This document shows, piece after piece, positions 33,700 to 42,324 of a stretch of DNA of 64,000 nucleotides (the stretch's first letter is position 1; each line of letters starts with the position of its first letter). The stretch is from contig PXDB01000096.1 of assembly GCA_003565155.1 (NCBI GenBank), forward strand, positions 1 through 64,000, given 5' to 3'. The notes beneath the pieces were generated by a model. That model searched no databases. It was not told the DNA's origin and worked only from the letters and a program-made list of their open reading frames with translations. A program made the translations under genes and the position numbers. This stretch comes from Nitriliruptoraceae bacterium. Its GTDB lineage: Bacteria; Actinomycetota; Nitriliruptoria; Nitriliruptorales; Nitriliruptoraceae.

Positions 33700-34308
33700 T
33701 CACGGTCCCCCGGACTGGGGGATACGGCGGACTATAACCGACCTGGGCGCCACCCCCGTCGGGTTGGATGACGGTGTGGCTACGAGACTGCCGCCACATC
33801 GCCGGAAGGCGTTGGCGGCCTCGTCGACCTCCTCCTCCCACCGCTCACCTTTCACGGCGTACAGGAGACCACCCACCACAAGGAAGGGCATGGCCCACTC
33901 CAAGAGACGATGGAGGGGTGCCACCGCTCGCGCGGTCACGAGGTCGAAGGTCGCGCCGAGTTCCCGTGTGGCGAGCTCCTCAGCCCGCCCGTGGTGCACC
34001 GTAACGGGGAGGCCGAGAGCGGATGCCGTCTCAACGAGGAAATCGACCTTCTTCGCGCGCGATTCGAGGAGGTGGACCTCGATGTCCGGGCGCGCCAACG
34101 CGATCACGATCCCTGGCAGACCACCCCCGCTGCCGATGTCGAGAAGTCGAGGGTGTTCTGGTCCCCCACCTGGCAGCGACCGGGCGAGAGCGAGACACTC
34201 GGGCAGGTGCCGCTCCTCCAGCTCCGAAAGCCCACGGGGGGACATGAGGTTGTGGGGTGAGGAACGCAGGGCGTGTGCGTAGGCGGCGAGTGCGTCATCG
34301 AGACTCAT
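33700..34308 (-). CDS. rsmG: 16S rRNA (guanine-N7) methyltransferase
   Basis: A 202-residue SAM-dependent enzyme that methylates G527 (E. coli numbering) of 16S rRNA. The GidB signature is clear: LSELEERHLPECLALARSL, LLDIGSGGGLPGIVIALARP (SAM loop), VHLLESRAKKVDFLVETA and FDLVTARAVAPL. Loss of function in other bacteria gives low-level streptomycin resistance. It is the first gene of the leftward rsmG-parA-parB operon and faces the parS-bearing gene-free region. Confidence 0.95.
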   Translation of the reverse strand: MSLDDALAAYAHALRSSPHNLMSPRGLSELEERHLPECLALARSLPGGGPEHPRLLDIGSGGGLPGIVIALARPDIEVHLLESRAKKVDFLVETASALGLPVTVHHGRAEELATRELGATFDLVTARAVAPLHRLLEWAMPFLVVGGLLYAVKGERWEEEVDEAANAFRRCGGSLVATPSSNPTGVAPRSVIVRRIPQSGGP

Positions 34309-34348
34309 GCTCGCATATTAGGTCACGCCATGTCCCGAGGCGGTGACC

Positions 34349-34362
34349 GTTCCACGTGGAAC
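34349..34362. promoter_or_regulatory. parS site 1
   Basis: gttccacgtggaac is a perfect 14-base palindrome matching the actinobacterial ParB target (GTTYCACGTGRAAC). It lies about 40 bp upstream of rsmG in the parAB operon leader. Its right arm is shared with a GAAC-N4-GTTC palindrome. Confidence 0.92.
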
Positions 34363-34542
34363 CATCGTTCGAGGCATCGCGAGCATCCGCGTCGACTTCA
34401 CGACCAACGATCCAGGCGACTGCGCGGCTCGACGCGCTCGGTTGGGTCGGAGGGACCCTCACTGGCTCCACCCTCCGTTCCACGCGGGGCCCGCCCAAGG
34501 CCAGCCCGACGACACAAGCCACGAACCACTTACGCGACTGCC

Positions 34543-34556
34543 GTTCCACGTGGAAC
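34543..34556. promoter_or_regulatory. parS site 2
   Basis: A second identical gttccacgtggaac palindrome, 194 bp from the first. Two sites near parAB and a few kilobases from dnaA are what is expected for origin-proximal ParB loading. Confidence 0.92.
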
Positions 34557-35615
34557 GCGCCTTGCTCTGACCACCCGTACGACGCTGCCGTGCGACCCTC
34601 CACGGACCGTGGCGCCCTCTTCAGCGATCACGGACGGCATCGTCGTCCCTTCGATGCCCTGACCCCCCGTCTACCAACGCCGCCGCAGCTTCCGATCCGC
34701 GCTGCGAGGGGAGAAGCTCACGCATCCCCGTCGGTGTGCAGCGAGGGATCGGTCACACAGGGTTGGGAGGTGCGGTCATCGGTAGGCATCGTATTCAGCC
34801 GCGTCGGCGGCCGGTCGATGGCACCAGAGCGACGGTCCTGATCGGTCCCGTCTGCTCGTAGGGTGCGTGCCCGACAGCACGTCGAGGATCTGCGGGTACA
34901 CCTCGATCACGAACCCTCCCTGACGCACGACAGGAGTGCTCGTGCCCACCCTGGGCTTGCTTCGACCACCCTGGACCTGCGGACGTTGCCCGCTCCCTCC
35001 ACCTGCCGTGGTTCGGACACCGGGTGATGCTCTCCGACTTCCGCGACCTTCCATCGCGGCACGCCCCATCGACTGTCCGCCGTAGTGACTGCTCCCGCCG
35101 CGGGCCCCGAGGCTCCCTCACGCTCACCCCGCACCGGTACGGTGGGTCGACCCGAACGACGTCGCCGCGACAACCCGGGTGAAGCTTGCCTGGAGCAACC
35201 TCCACCTCCGCGTCACGGCTGCGCACGTCGGGGCAACGCGTCCAAGCGACGTCGCGCGAAGGGCAACCGGGCTCCGGCAAGGCCAGCGCCGCACCGGTCC
35301 GTGGTCGCGAACTGGACCGTGCCCGCCGTTATCCAGACGTTTCCACAGCCGACCTCCCTGACCGTAGCCGTCCAAGGTTGTGCGCTCACCGTCCACGCAG
35401 ACGCCCACTGCGTGGAAGCTGAGGGAAGCTGCACCAGCGGAACAACACGCTGGCCATCAACCAACGACTTCACCGTGCACGGTTCCCGCCTCACCGTTCC
35501 GTGTCACCGGTCGACGCGGAGGCATACACCTCCGGCTACGGGGTCGATCCACACGACGAACCCGGCGATGACAGCGCGTCGCGCCCGGTGACTGAGACCG
35601 CCTGCTCTGAAGTGC

Positions 35616-35621
35616 TATACT
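35616..35621 (+). promoter_or_regulatory. Extended -10 promoter in an AT-rich island
   Basis: tatact is preceded by tg with one base between (tgctatact), the extended -10 form, within the most AT-rich stretch of the region (agtgctatactttctagctttt). The -35 side is weak (ctgaga, 18-bp spacing). No gene follows on this strand: transcription would start near 35628, pass a hairpin at 35658 and run antisense to jag. Confidence 0.45.
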
Positions 35622-35657
35622 TTCTAGCTTTTGCACCAGAACGCTGCGGTCACAGGG

Positions 35658-35679
35658 AACCCGGGCCGCAGCCCGGGTT
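35658..35679. terminator. Perfect hairpin downstream of jag, likely terminator
   Basis: aacccgggc and gcccgggtt form a 9-bp stem with a 4-base loop. It begins 27 bp after the jag stop on the minus strand, where the rpmH-rnpA-yidD-yidC-jag transcript should end. On the plus strand it would end a transcript of about 50 nt from the promoter at 35616. Confidence 0.65.
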
Positions 35680-35705
35680 CGTGATGCGTTAACCCTCGCG
35701 CGCCG

Positions 35706-36410
35706 TCAGTCGCTCTCGATGATGACACGCCGGGCCGGTTCGCGTCCCTGACTACGGCTCGCGAGACCGTCGACCTCAGCGACCAACTGGTGCACCGCCT
35801 TGCGTTCGAAGACATCCATGGGCTCCAGCCGTTCCGCTTCACCGGTGTCGAGCACCGCGTCGATGGCCTCGTCCGCCTTCTCGAGGAGCTTCTCCATGCG
35901 ACGTGCCCGGTAACCCTCCGCGTCGATCTTGACCCGCGCACGGCGCTGGAACTGTCGTTGCAGCGAGCAGCGCACCAACTCCTGGATCGCATCGAGGGTC
36001 TGTCCTCGACGCCCGATCAGCACGCCGCTCCCGACGTCGATCACCTCGAGCTCCGCGTGGTCAGGGTGCAGCTTGATGCGGAGATCGCCAGGAAGATCGA
36101 GCGCATCGAGCAGCCCCTCCATGAAGTCCGCGGCAGCATCAGCCTCCTCGTCCAGTTCCTCGAGGCTGGCCGGCTCCACGTCCACGTCCGCCCGCTGTTC
36201 CTCGACAGGATCATCCGCTGGCGCGACCGGTTCGTCCGGGTCTTCCTCAGCCGCCACCTCCACCTCGAACCGTACGCTGCCGGTCCAGTCCTCATGGGCA
36301 TCCCCGGAGAGCTGCACCCCGATCCCCGACCCGCGCCCGAGCAGTTCGCTCACCGCCGCGGTGAGTGCCTGCTCGAGGCTCGCACCCCGTGCCTTGACCG
36401 TCCGACTCAT
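35706..36410 (-). CDS. jag: Jag/KhpB RNA-binding protein (KH-R3H)
   Basis: A 234-residue protein with an N-terminal Jag_N part (SRTVKARGASLEQALTAAVSEL), an acidic linker (about residues 60-100), a KH domain (IGRRGQTLDAIQELVRCSLQ near residue 140) and a C-terminal R3H domain (RVKIDAEGYRARRMEKL to PMDVFERKAVHQLV). KhpB-type proteins bind RNA and affect cell elongation; adjacency to yidC is widely conserved. The ATG at 36410 is six bases after AGGAG; the GTG one codon earlier is too close to it. A hairpin follows the stop. Confidence 0.92.
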   Translation of the reverse strand: MSRTVKARGASLEQALTAAVSELLGRGSGIGVQLSGDAHEDWTGSVRFEVEVAAEEDPDEPVAPADDPVEEQRADVDVEPASLEELDEEADAAADFMEGLLDALDLPGDLRIKLHPDHAELEVIDVGSGVLIGRRGQTLDAIQELVRCSLQRQFQRRARVKIDAEGYRARRMEKLLEKADEAIDAVLDTGEAERLEPMDVFERKAVHQLVAEVDGLASRSQGREPARRVIIESD

Positions 36411-36433
36411 CACCTACTCCTCATCATCAACGT

Positions 36434-37684
36434 TCAGGACCGCTTCCCGCCGCGCCGAGGAAGGTGCCCTCCTGCAGCAGGGGGAGTTGCACGCGGGCGC
36501 TTCGCCTCATCAGGGCCAGCGCCGTTGGTGGAGCGGTCCGACCCCCCGCCCTTCCCACTCTTCTTGCCATCGGACGACGGTTCCGATCGGGTCGGGTTCT
36601 TGCCGTTCGTCGTCTCGCCCTTCGGTTCGGTTCCGTTCCTGCGACTGCCCTGGTCATCGGTCTTGGGCGGCTTCCCCTTGCTCTTCGCACCGTCCTTGGG
36701 TGCCGAACCGTCCCCCTTCGCACCTTCCTTCTTCGCTCGATCCTTGGGAGCGGCCCCGTCCTTCTTCGCTCGATCCCTCTTCGGGTCGCCCCCGTGCTCC
36801 TTCGGGCCCGTGTCGGGTGCACGTCCACCGTTGGATTTGCTCTGACCCGAGGTGGCACCGCCCTTGCCGGGCGCGGGCCGGTTGTTCCGCGGCGCGGCGT
36901 CATCATCCGTGGACTCGTCACGGACCTCGCGGAGGATGATCCACTGCTGGATCACCTGCCAGAGGTTGGTGGTGACCCAGTAGAGGAGGAGTCCCAGGGC
37001 GAACTGGAAGGAGATGACCGCGAGGAAGGCCGGCATCACGTACAGCAGGATCTTCTGCTGCTGCGCCATCGGGTTGTCCTGCCCCGTGGCGGCCGTGCGG
37101 GCCATCATCTGCTTCTGGGTGATGAACATCGTCCCCGACATCACCACGATCAACAGCCAACCGGGCCAGTTGGCGGTGCTGACCAGTGCACCCAGCCCAG
37201 TGAACCCATCGTCACCCGGGGTGATGAAGTCGGTGAAGAAGTAGAAGGGGGCGTCCGCGAGCTCATCCATCCCACGGATGGTCCAGAACAGCGCGATGAA
37301 CACCGGTGCCTGCGCGAGCAACGGCAGACAGCTCGCCGCCGGATTGACGCCCTCCTTCTGGTAGAGGGCCATCATCTCCTCGTTCATCTTCTGCTTCTTG
37401 GCCCGGTACTTCTCCGGGTCCTTGCGCATCAGCTCACGGTCGACCTTGTACTTCTTCTGGATCTCCTTCATCTGCGGCTGGATCTTCTGCATGCCCCGCA
37501 TGGATCGGGTCTGCTTGATCGCCAGCGGCAGAAGGAACACCCGCACGATCAGGGTCAGAAGGATGATGGCCCAACCCCAGCTGTGGACCCCGAAGACCGG
37601 CACCACGAGGTTGTGCAGCACGGTCAGGACGCCCTCGAAGAACCCGAGGACGCCGTCTGCGAATGAACTCCACACGGTGGTCAC
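36434..37684 (-). CDS. yidC: Membrane protein insertase YidC
   Basis: A 416-residue Oxa1/Alb3/YidC insertase. The first membrane segment is near residues 15-30, then the core starting SWGWAIILLTLIVRVFLLPL with its conserved Arg in the cytoplasm-facing groove, the cytoplasmic hairpin (SMRGMQKIQPQMKEIQKKYK), ASCLPLLAQAPVFIALFWTI, and GLLLYWVTTNLWQVIQQWII. There is no large periplasmic domain, as in Gram-positives. A Lys/Gly/Pro-rich tail of about 130 residues follows the last segment and may bind ribosomes. The GTG at 37684 follows yidD by 14 bp. Confidence 0.94.
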   Translation of the reverse strand: MTTVWSSFADGVLGFFEGVLTVLHNLVVPVFGVHSWGWAIILLTLIVRVFLLPLAIKQTRSMRGMQKIQPQMKEIQKKYKVDRELMRKDPEKYRAKKQKMNEEMMALYQKEGVNPAASCLPLLAQAPVFIALFWTIRGMDELADAPFYFFTDFITPGDDGFTGLGALVSTANWPGWLLIVVMSGTMFITQKQMMARTAATGQDNPMAQQQKILLYVMPAFLAVISFQFALGLLLYWVTTNLWQVIQQWIILREVRDESTDDDAAPRNNRPAPGKGGATSGQSKSNGGRAPDTGPKEHGGDPKRDRAKKDGAAPKDRAKKEGAKGDGSAPKDGAKSKGKPPKTDDQGSRRNGTEPKGETTNGKNPTRSEPSSDGKKSGKGGGSDRSTNGAGPDEAKRPRATPPAAGGHLPRRGGKRS

Positions 37685-37698
37685 GCTCCGTTCAGGGG

Positions 37699-38025
37699 TT
37701 ACAGCTTGCCGTGTTCATCGCCCGGCTCTGGCGTCGCGCGCGGCGGCGGGACTGGATCGACGCCACCGGGGTTCCACGGATGGCAGCGGCCGAGGCGGCG
37801 AGCTGCGAGCACGCCGCCGCGCCCACTTCCGTGCGTCCGAACGGCCTCGACGGCGTAACTGGAGCAGGAGGGGTGGAACCGGCACCGAGGTTGCCGCAGG
37901 GGCATGGTCGCGCGCCACAGCCACACCGGCGCCAGCAGCAACGACCGCAGCATCCGCCGCGGCCACGGAGTGTTCATGGCTTCGCTGTCCGCACTCGCGC
38001 GGTCGGGCTGCTGCTCGGTCCTCAT
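37699..38025 (-). CDS. yidD: Membrane protein insertion efficiency factor YidD
   Basis: A 108-residue protein of the YidD/DUF37 family. The core [21 protein letters not shown], with its invariant cysteines, and [17 protein letters not shown] are diagnostic. It helps YidC-dependent insertion and sits between rnpA and yidC as in most bacteria. The N-terminal 20 residues before the amphipathic helix are variable. The ATG at 38025 starts 4 bp after the rnpA stop. Confidence 0.93.
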   Translation of the reverse strand: MRTEQQPDRASADSEAMNTPWPRRMLRSLLLAPVWLWRATMPLRQPRCRFHPSCSSYAVEAVRTHGSGRGGVLAARRLGRCHPWNPGGVDPVPPPRATPEPGDEHGKL

Positions 38026-38029
38026 GCCC

Positions 38030-38395
38030 TCAGCCTGCCATCTCTTGCGTGGTCGTCGCATCGAGCGCGACCAGATGCTGCCGCAACTCCCGGTGCACCT
38101 CCGGCAGAGCGGCGACGGCCAGCGCCCCCCTCGAGACGAGCACCACATCCAGTCCATCGCGCAGGGGGCAGTGCCGTGCGGCTTCCCTGAGCAGCCGTTT
38201 GCACCGGTTCCTCGTCACGGCGTTGCCGACCCGGCGCGACGCCACGACGGCCACACGCGCAGGCTGGTCCACCTCAGGCGCGCACGCCACGTGCGTCACG
38301 AGCAGGCGGCCAGCGCGCTGACGCCGACCGCGCATGACACGGGTGATATCCGCGCCGCGCCGCAGCCGGGCGTGCCCACCGGCGACGGGGGTCAC
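38030..38395 (-). CDS. rnpA: Ribonuclease P protein component
   Basis: A 121-residue basic protein that binds the RNase P RNA for 5' maturation of tRNAs. Family features are the N-terminal [38 protein letters not shown] with the RNR box, and [10 protein letters not shown]. The GTG at 38395 overlaps the rpmH stop as GTGA, so the two are coupled as usual. A later ATG (MRGRR) would remove the conserved first helix and was rejected. Confidence 0.94.
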   Translation of the reverse strand: MTPVAGGHARLRRGADITRVMRGRRQRAGRLLVTHVACAPEVDQPARVAVVASRRVGNAVTRNRCKRLLREAARHCPLRDGLDVVLVSRGALAVAALPEVHRELRQHLVALDATTTQEMAG

Positions 38396-38526
38396 GCGGA
38401 CAGCTTCGTCCGGCCGCGACGGCGGCGGTTGCTGACCACGCGCCGCCCGCCGCTGGTGCGCATGCGTGCGCGGAAGCCGTGCTTGCGGGACCGGCGACGG
38501 TTGTTGGGCTGATAGGTGCGCTTCAC
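38392..38526 (-). CDS. rpmH: 50S ribosomal protein L34
   Basis: A 44-residue protein: [18 protein letters not shown], then [20 protein letters not shown] and RTKLSA. This is the complete L34 sequence pattern. GTG start at 38526. It leads the leftward rpmH-rnpA-yidD-yidC-jag operon and is divergent from dnaA across a 648-bp spacer. Confidence 0.97.
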   Translation of the reverse strand: MKRTYQPNNRRRSRKHGFRARMRTSGGRRVVSNRRRRGRTKLSA

Positions 38527-39174
38527 GGCAGGCCTCCGGGATCCTCCGAGGTGGCACGCGGCCAGGTCGACGGCGCCGGGACAGGGGGCGCCAGCAGGTG
38601 ACGCACGCTCGCTCGGTGTCGTGAGCGCAGGCAGACCACCGCGACCACTCGCGGGACCGGTGCTTTGGCGGGAAGGGTATCGGTGTGCGCGTTCGGCGGG
38701 CAACCGCTCTGCGGTGGTGCACGAATCGCCACCGCCTCCGGGATGGTGGGCCGGAGTCCGGATCACGCCTGAATCGCCCGTGAGCGCGGGTGAACGACGC
38801 CCTTGACGCCATCCCCGCGTGCACGGTTGATGGCGCGTGGACCTGGGCACGCGTGGTGGCCACCATCAACGTTTGCAGGCGTCGATCCGGGCCGTGTACG
38901 GTCCTCGACTGTCCGCCAGGCCAGTCCGTGGCCCGTTTCCTGGCCCCGCTCCGGCGGCCCAGGATCGATCGCACCGAACTGCACGGTCCACGACCAGCCC
39001 CGGACCTTCCCCACCGCGGTCGCCGCGGATCAACCCTGCCCGTTGTCCACACCTGTGGAGTCACCTGTGGACAACACCCGGAGCAGCGTTAGGGTCCGCG
39101 CACCGGCCGACCCACGCCGCGATCCGGGCGGCGGGTAGCCGCCCGAGCAGCACCAGGTCAGGTGAGGAGGAAGC
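38527..39174. promoter_or_regulatory. rpmH-dnaA spacer with DnaA boxes upstream of dnaA
   Basis: No gene is seen in this 648-bp divergent spacer. Two boxes matching the high-GC DnaA consensus face each other: ttgtccaca at 39043-39051 and tgtggacaa at 39066-39074, with tgtggagtc between them at 39054. They lie about 100-130 bp before the dnaA start, a usual place for DnaA autoregulation or for part of a bipartite origin. Promoters for rpmH and dnaA must also lie here but were not resolved by eye. Confidence 0.7.
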
Positions 39175-40797
39175 GTGAGTACGGCGTCGACGCTGGATCT
39201 CGATGCATTGTGGGCGGAAAGCCTGTCGCAGGTCATGCGCGCAGTCACCTCGCCGGCCCAGCGGCAGTGGTTGGTGGCGACCAACCCCGTGGGCTTCAGT
39301 GACGACACCGTCGTACTGGCCACACCCCACGCGTTCGCACGGGAGTGGCTCGACCGCCACTGTGGCGATGCGATCCGCGCGGCCCTGAGCACGGCGGCGG
39401 GTCGGGACCTGCGGGTGGTGATCACGGTCCAGACCAATCCCACCCCCGTGGAGACCGGCCACCCGGAGAGCGCGCTCCCCAGGATCGTCGAGGTCGACGA
39501 CACCGAGCCCGTCATCCACGCGCCCTTCGAGACCCTCCCCGCCGAGCCGGCCGAGGACGCGCGCCAGCCGCCCACGCATCGGACCAACGGTTCCGGCTAC
39601 CTCGATGAGACGGCCATGACCGCCTCCGCCCCACCCGCGGTCGAGGACGAACGGATCGCACCGACCGACCAGCCCCTGCACGCCCCTGGACGACCCGATG
39701 GACCGATGGTGGAGCTCCCACCCCGTCGCATGGCCCAGGTCAACGACGAGGTCGAGTCGGACACCCAACTCAATCCCAAGTACTCCTTCGACGACTTCGT
39801 GATCGGCTCGTCCAACCGTTTCGCCCACGCCGCGGCCACCGCGGTGGCCGAGGCACCGGCGAAGTCCTACAACCCGCTCTTCATCTACGGCGGGGCCGGC
39901 CTCGGCAAGACCCACCTGCTCCACGCCATCGGGCACTACGTCCGCAACCTGTATCCGCGCCTCACCGTGCGCTACGTGACGACGGAACAGTTCACCAACG
40001 AGTTCATCAACGCCATCCGTGACGACCGGATCACGACCTTCCAGCGGACCTACCGCCAATCCGACGTCCTGCTGATCGACGACATCCAGTTCCTCCAGCA
40101 GAAGGAGCGCACGCAGGAGGAGTTCTTCCACACCTTCAACGCGCTGCACAACGCCGAGAAGCAGATCGTCATCTCCAGCGACCGGCCCCCGAAACAGATC
40201 GCGCAACTCGAGGATCGGCTCAGAAGCCGTTTCGAGTGGGGGCTGATGACCGACATCCAGCCGCCTGACCTCGAGACCCGGATCGCCATCCTGCGCAAGA
40301 AGTGCGAGAGCGACGCCCTTGGGGTGCGCCCTGAGGTGCTGGAACTGATCGCCTCGCGCGTGCAGTCCAACATCCGCGAGCTCGAGGGCGCGCTCATCCG
40401 GGTCGCCGCCTTCTCCAGCCTGCAGCGCGCGCCCGCGGACACCGGCATGGCGGAGTCGGTCCTCAAGGACCTGTTCCCCGACGGCCGCGGCCAGGAGGTC
40501 AGCGTGCAGCTGATCATGGAGGAGGTTGCCGAGTACTTCTCCTTGACCGTCGACGACCTGTGCTCGCCCTCACGCAGCCGCCAACTCGTCACTGCACGCC
40601 AGCTCGCCATGTACCTGACACGCGAGCTCACCGAGCTCTCCCTCCCTCGGATCGGCAAGGCCTTCGGTGGCCGCGACCACACGACCGTCATGCACGCCAC
40701 GAAGAAGATCTCCGTGCTGATGCAGGAACGGCGCCCCATCTACGACCAGGTGCAGGAGCTGACCAACCGGGTCAAGACCCGCGCCCGTAGCGCGTGA
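39175..40797 (+). CDS. dnaA: Chromosomal replication initiator protein DnaA
   Basis: A 540-residue AAA+ initiator. Domain I is at about residues 1-90, followed by a long acidic/proline linker (to about 200), domain III from [18 protein letters not shown] with Walker [16 protein letters not shown], Walker [21 protein letters not shown] and sensor [18 protein letters not shown], then DNA-binding domain IV with [17 protein letters not shown] and the signature [14 protein letters not shown]. The long linker is typical of actinobacteria. GGAGG precedes the GTG at 39175 with good spacing. Confidence 0.98.
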   Translation: MSTASTLDLDALWAESLSQVMRAVTSPAQRQWLVATNPVGFSDDTVVLATPHAFAREWLDRHCGDAIRAALSTAAGRDLRVVITVQTNPTPVETGHPESALPRIVEVDDTEPVIHAPFETLPAEPAEDARQPPTHRTNGSGYLDETAMTASAPPAVEDERIAPTDQPLHAPGRPDGPMVELPPRRMAQVNDEVESDTQLNPKYSFDDFVIGSSNRFAHAAATAVAEAPAKSYNPLFIYGGAGLGKTHLLHAIGHYVRNLYPRLTVRYVTTEQFTNEFINAIRDDRITTFQRTYRQSDVLLIDDIQFLQQKERTQEEFFHTFNALHNAEKQIVISSDRPPKQIAQLEDRLRSRFEWGLMTDIQPPDLETRIAILRKKCESDALGVRPEVLELIASRVQSNIRELEGALIRVAAFSSLQRAPADTGMAESVLKDLFPDGRGQEVSVQLIMEEVAEYFSLTVDDLCSPSRSRQLVTARQLAMYLTRELTELSLPRIGKAFGGRDHTTVMHATKKISVLMQERRPIYDQVQELTNRVKTRARSA

Positions 40798-41191
40798 GGA
40801 CGGTCCTGCTCCGCCACACCGTGGTGGAGGAACGTCGGGACAAGCTGTGGAGTGGCGGTGGAGGAGCGTGGGACGAACGGCTCCGACCGGTGGATTCCCT
40901 CTGCACCCTGCAGAGAGCCTGGTGGGGTCACGACCCCGATCGCATGTGGACGGCGCGGGGACGAGCGGGGGACAGCCCGCCGCAGCCGTGGAGGTACATC
41001 CGTGTGGTTCACCGCGCTGTGGAGCGAGCCTGCACAGCCCCACACCGGCTCCACACCCGGTGTACCCGCACTGACCTGCGAAGACGCGGGTTATCCACGG
41101 TCTACACAGCCCCTACTACGGTGACGACAGGAAGTGATGGAACACCTCTTCTCCATCACCTATGTGGACCAACGCCTCCAGGAGGGACCAC
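40798..41191. promoter_or_regulatory. Putative origin of replication (oriC) between dnaA and dnaN
   Basis: This 394-bp gene-free spacer contains one near-consensus DnaA box, ttatccacg at 41091-41099, followed by the related tctacacag, and several weaker words: tgtggagtg (40846), tgtggacgg (40945), tgtggttca (about 41003) and tgtggagcg (41018). Clusters of relaxed boxes in the dnaA-dnaN spacer are the usual actinobacterial oriC. No clear AT-rich unwinding element is seen, so the exact origin, here or in the rpmH-dnaA spacer, is not proven. Confidence 0.65.
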
Positions 41192-42310
41192 GTGAAGCTT
41201 CGAGCAGAGCGGACCGAGTTCGCTGATGCCATCTCCTGGGCGACCCGCACCGTCGCTGCCCGGGTGACCCTGCCAGCAGTCTCGGGCATCTTGCTCGAGG
41301 CCGCGGAGGGGCGGCTGGTCTGTCGCGCTACCGACCTCGAGGTCGCTGCCGAGATCTCCATCCCCGTGGAGATCGAGCGACCAGGCAGGGTGCTCCTACC
41401 CGGCCGCCTCCTCGGCCAGCTCGTGGCCCGGTTCCCCGACGCACCCGTGCAACTCGACGGAGAGAGCGACCAGGTGGAGATCACCTGCGGCCGCGCCACC
41501 TTCCAGGTCCGCGGGATGCAGGTCGAGGACTTCCCGACCCTGGCGGCTCCGGCAGAGGACGCGGCGGAAGGCGTGCTGAAGGCCGATGCCTTCGCACGGA
41601 TGGTGTCCCAGGTCGCGCGCGCGGCCTCCACCGACGAGGGCCGCCCCGTACTGACCGGAGTGCAGTTGGATGCGGCCGATGGCATCCTGACGGCCGCTGC
41701 CACCGACAGCTATCGCCTCTCGGTCCGCTCGGTCCGCTTCGAGGAGGCCGTCGAGGGCGTCGCCCTGGTGCCGGCCCGGTCGCTCCAGGAGGCTGCGAAG
41801 GCCGCTGGCGAGGTAGGAGGCACCGTGACGGTGGTGCTCGAGCCGGGCCAGGTGTCCTTCCTGTTCGGCGACCGTCGTCTGACCACGAAGCTGATCGAGG
41901 GTTCCTTCCCGAACTTCCAGGCCCTGCTGCCCGATGCCCACGAGACCTCGGTGATCGTCGAGCGTGCGGCCCTGGCCGAGGCGCTGCAACGTGTCGCCAT
42001 CGTGGCGATGGGTCAGGCGAACACCCCCGTCACCCTGCACTTCGGCGATGGTTCCGTGGACCTGCAGGCCAGCAACCAGGAGATGGGTGACGCTGCGGAG
42101 GCGCTGCCCGCGGAGATCGACGGTGAGGGCCTCGCGATCTCCTTCAACCCGGCGTTCCTGCTGGCTGGGCTGGACGCGACCGGAACGGAACGGATCCGGA
42201 TCGAACTGCGGGACGGGCTGAAACCGGCGGTGCTCAAGCCCCAGCCGGCGGACGAGGAGGACCGCATCGACGACCTGACCTACCTGCTGATGCCCATGCG
42301 GGTCAACTGA
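41192..42310 (+). CDS. dnaN: DNA polymerase III beta sliding clamp
   Basis: A 372-residue three-domain clamp that tethers polymerase to DNA. The N-terminus MKLRAERTEFADAISWATR and the C-terminal LTYLLMPMRVN, a variant of the usual PMR(L/V) ending, are recognisable. Domain features include LEAAEGRLVCRATDLEVAAE and TDSYRLSVRSV. The GTG at 41192 is used because GGAGG lies seven bases upstream and it gives the conserved MKLR start; an upstream in-frame ATG at 41162 was rejected. Confidence 0.96.
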   Translation: MKLRAERTEFADAISWATRTVAARVTLPAVSGILLEAAEGRLVCRATDLEVAAEISIPVEIERPGRVLLPGRLLGQLVARFPDAPVQLDGESDQVEITCGRATFQVRGMQVEDFPTLAAPAEDAAEGVLKADAFARMVSQVARAASTDEGRPVLTGVQLDAADGILTAAATDSYRLSVRSVRFEEAVEGVALVPARSLQEAAKAAGEVGGTVTVVLEPGQVSFLFGDRRLTTKLIEGSFPNFQALLPDAHETSVIVERAALAEALQRVAIVAMGQANTPVTLHFGDGSVDLQASNQEMGDAAEALPAEIDGEGLAISFNPAFLLAGLDATGTERIRIELRDGLKPAVLKPQPADEEDRIDDLTYLLMPMRVN

Positions 42311-42324
42311 CCCGGAGCCCGCCG

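Larger units (their letters stand above)
34309..35705. other. 1.4-kb gene-free region between rsmG and jag carrying parS sites
   Basis: No convincing reading frame is present: the open frames here lack family motifs and are Arg/Pro-rich. The stretch holds two perfect parS sites, a degraded third (34477-34490), DnaA-box-like words near 35328-35350 (ttatccaga, tttccacag), an extended -10 promoter and a perfect hairpin beside jag. No tRNA, RNase P RNA or tmRNA signature was found by eye. Genes on both sides are read leftward, so rsmG transcription must start here. Confidence 0.7.

Noticed and set aside
34795-35280. Open frames in the rsmG-jag gap, such as a 161-codon minus-strand frame
   Set aside because: The product is Arg/Gly/Pro-rich without motifs or a ribosome site, as expected of random frames in GC-rich DNA.
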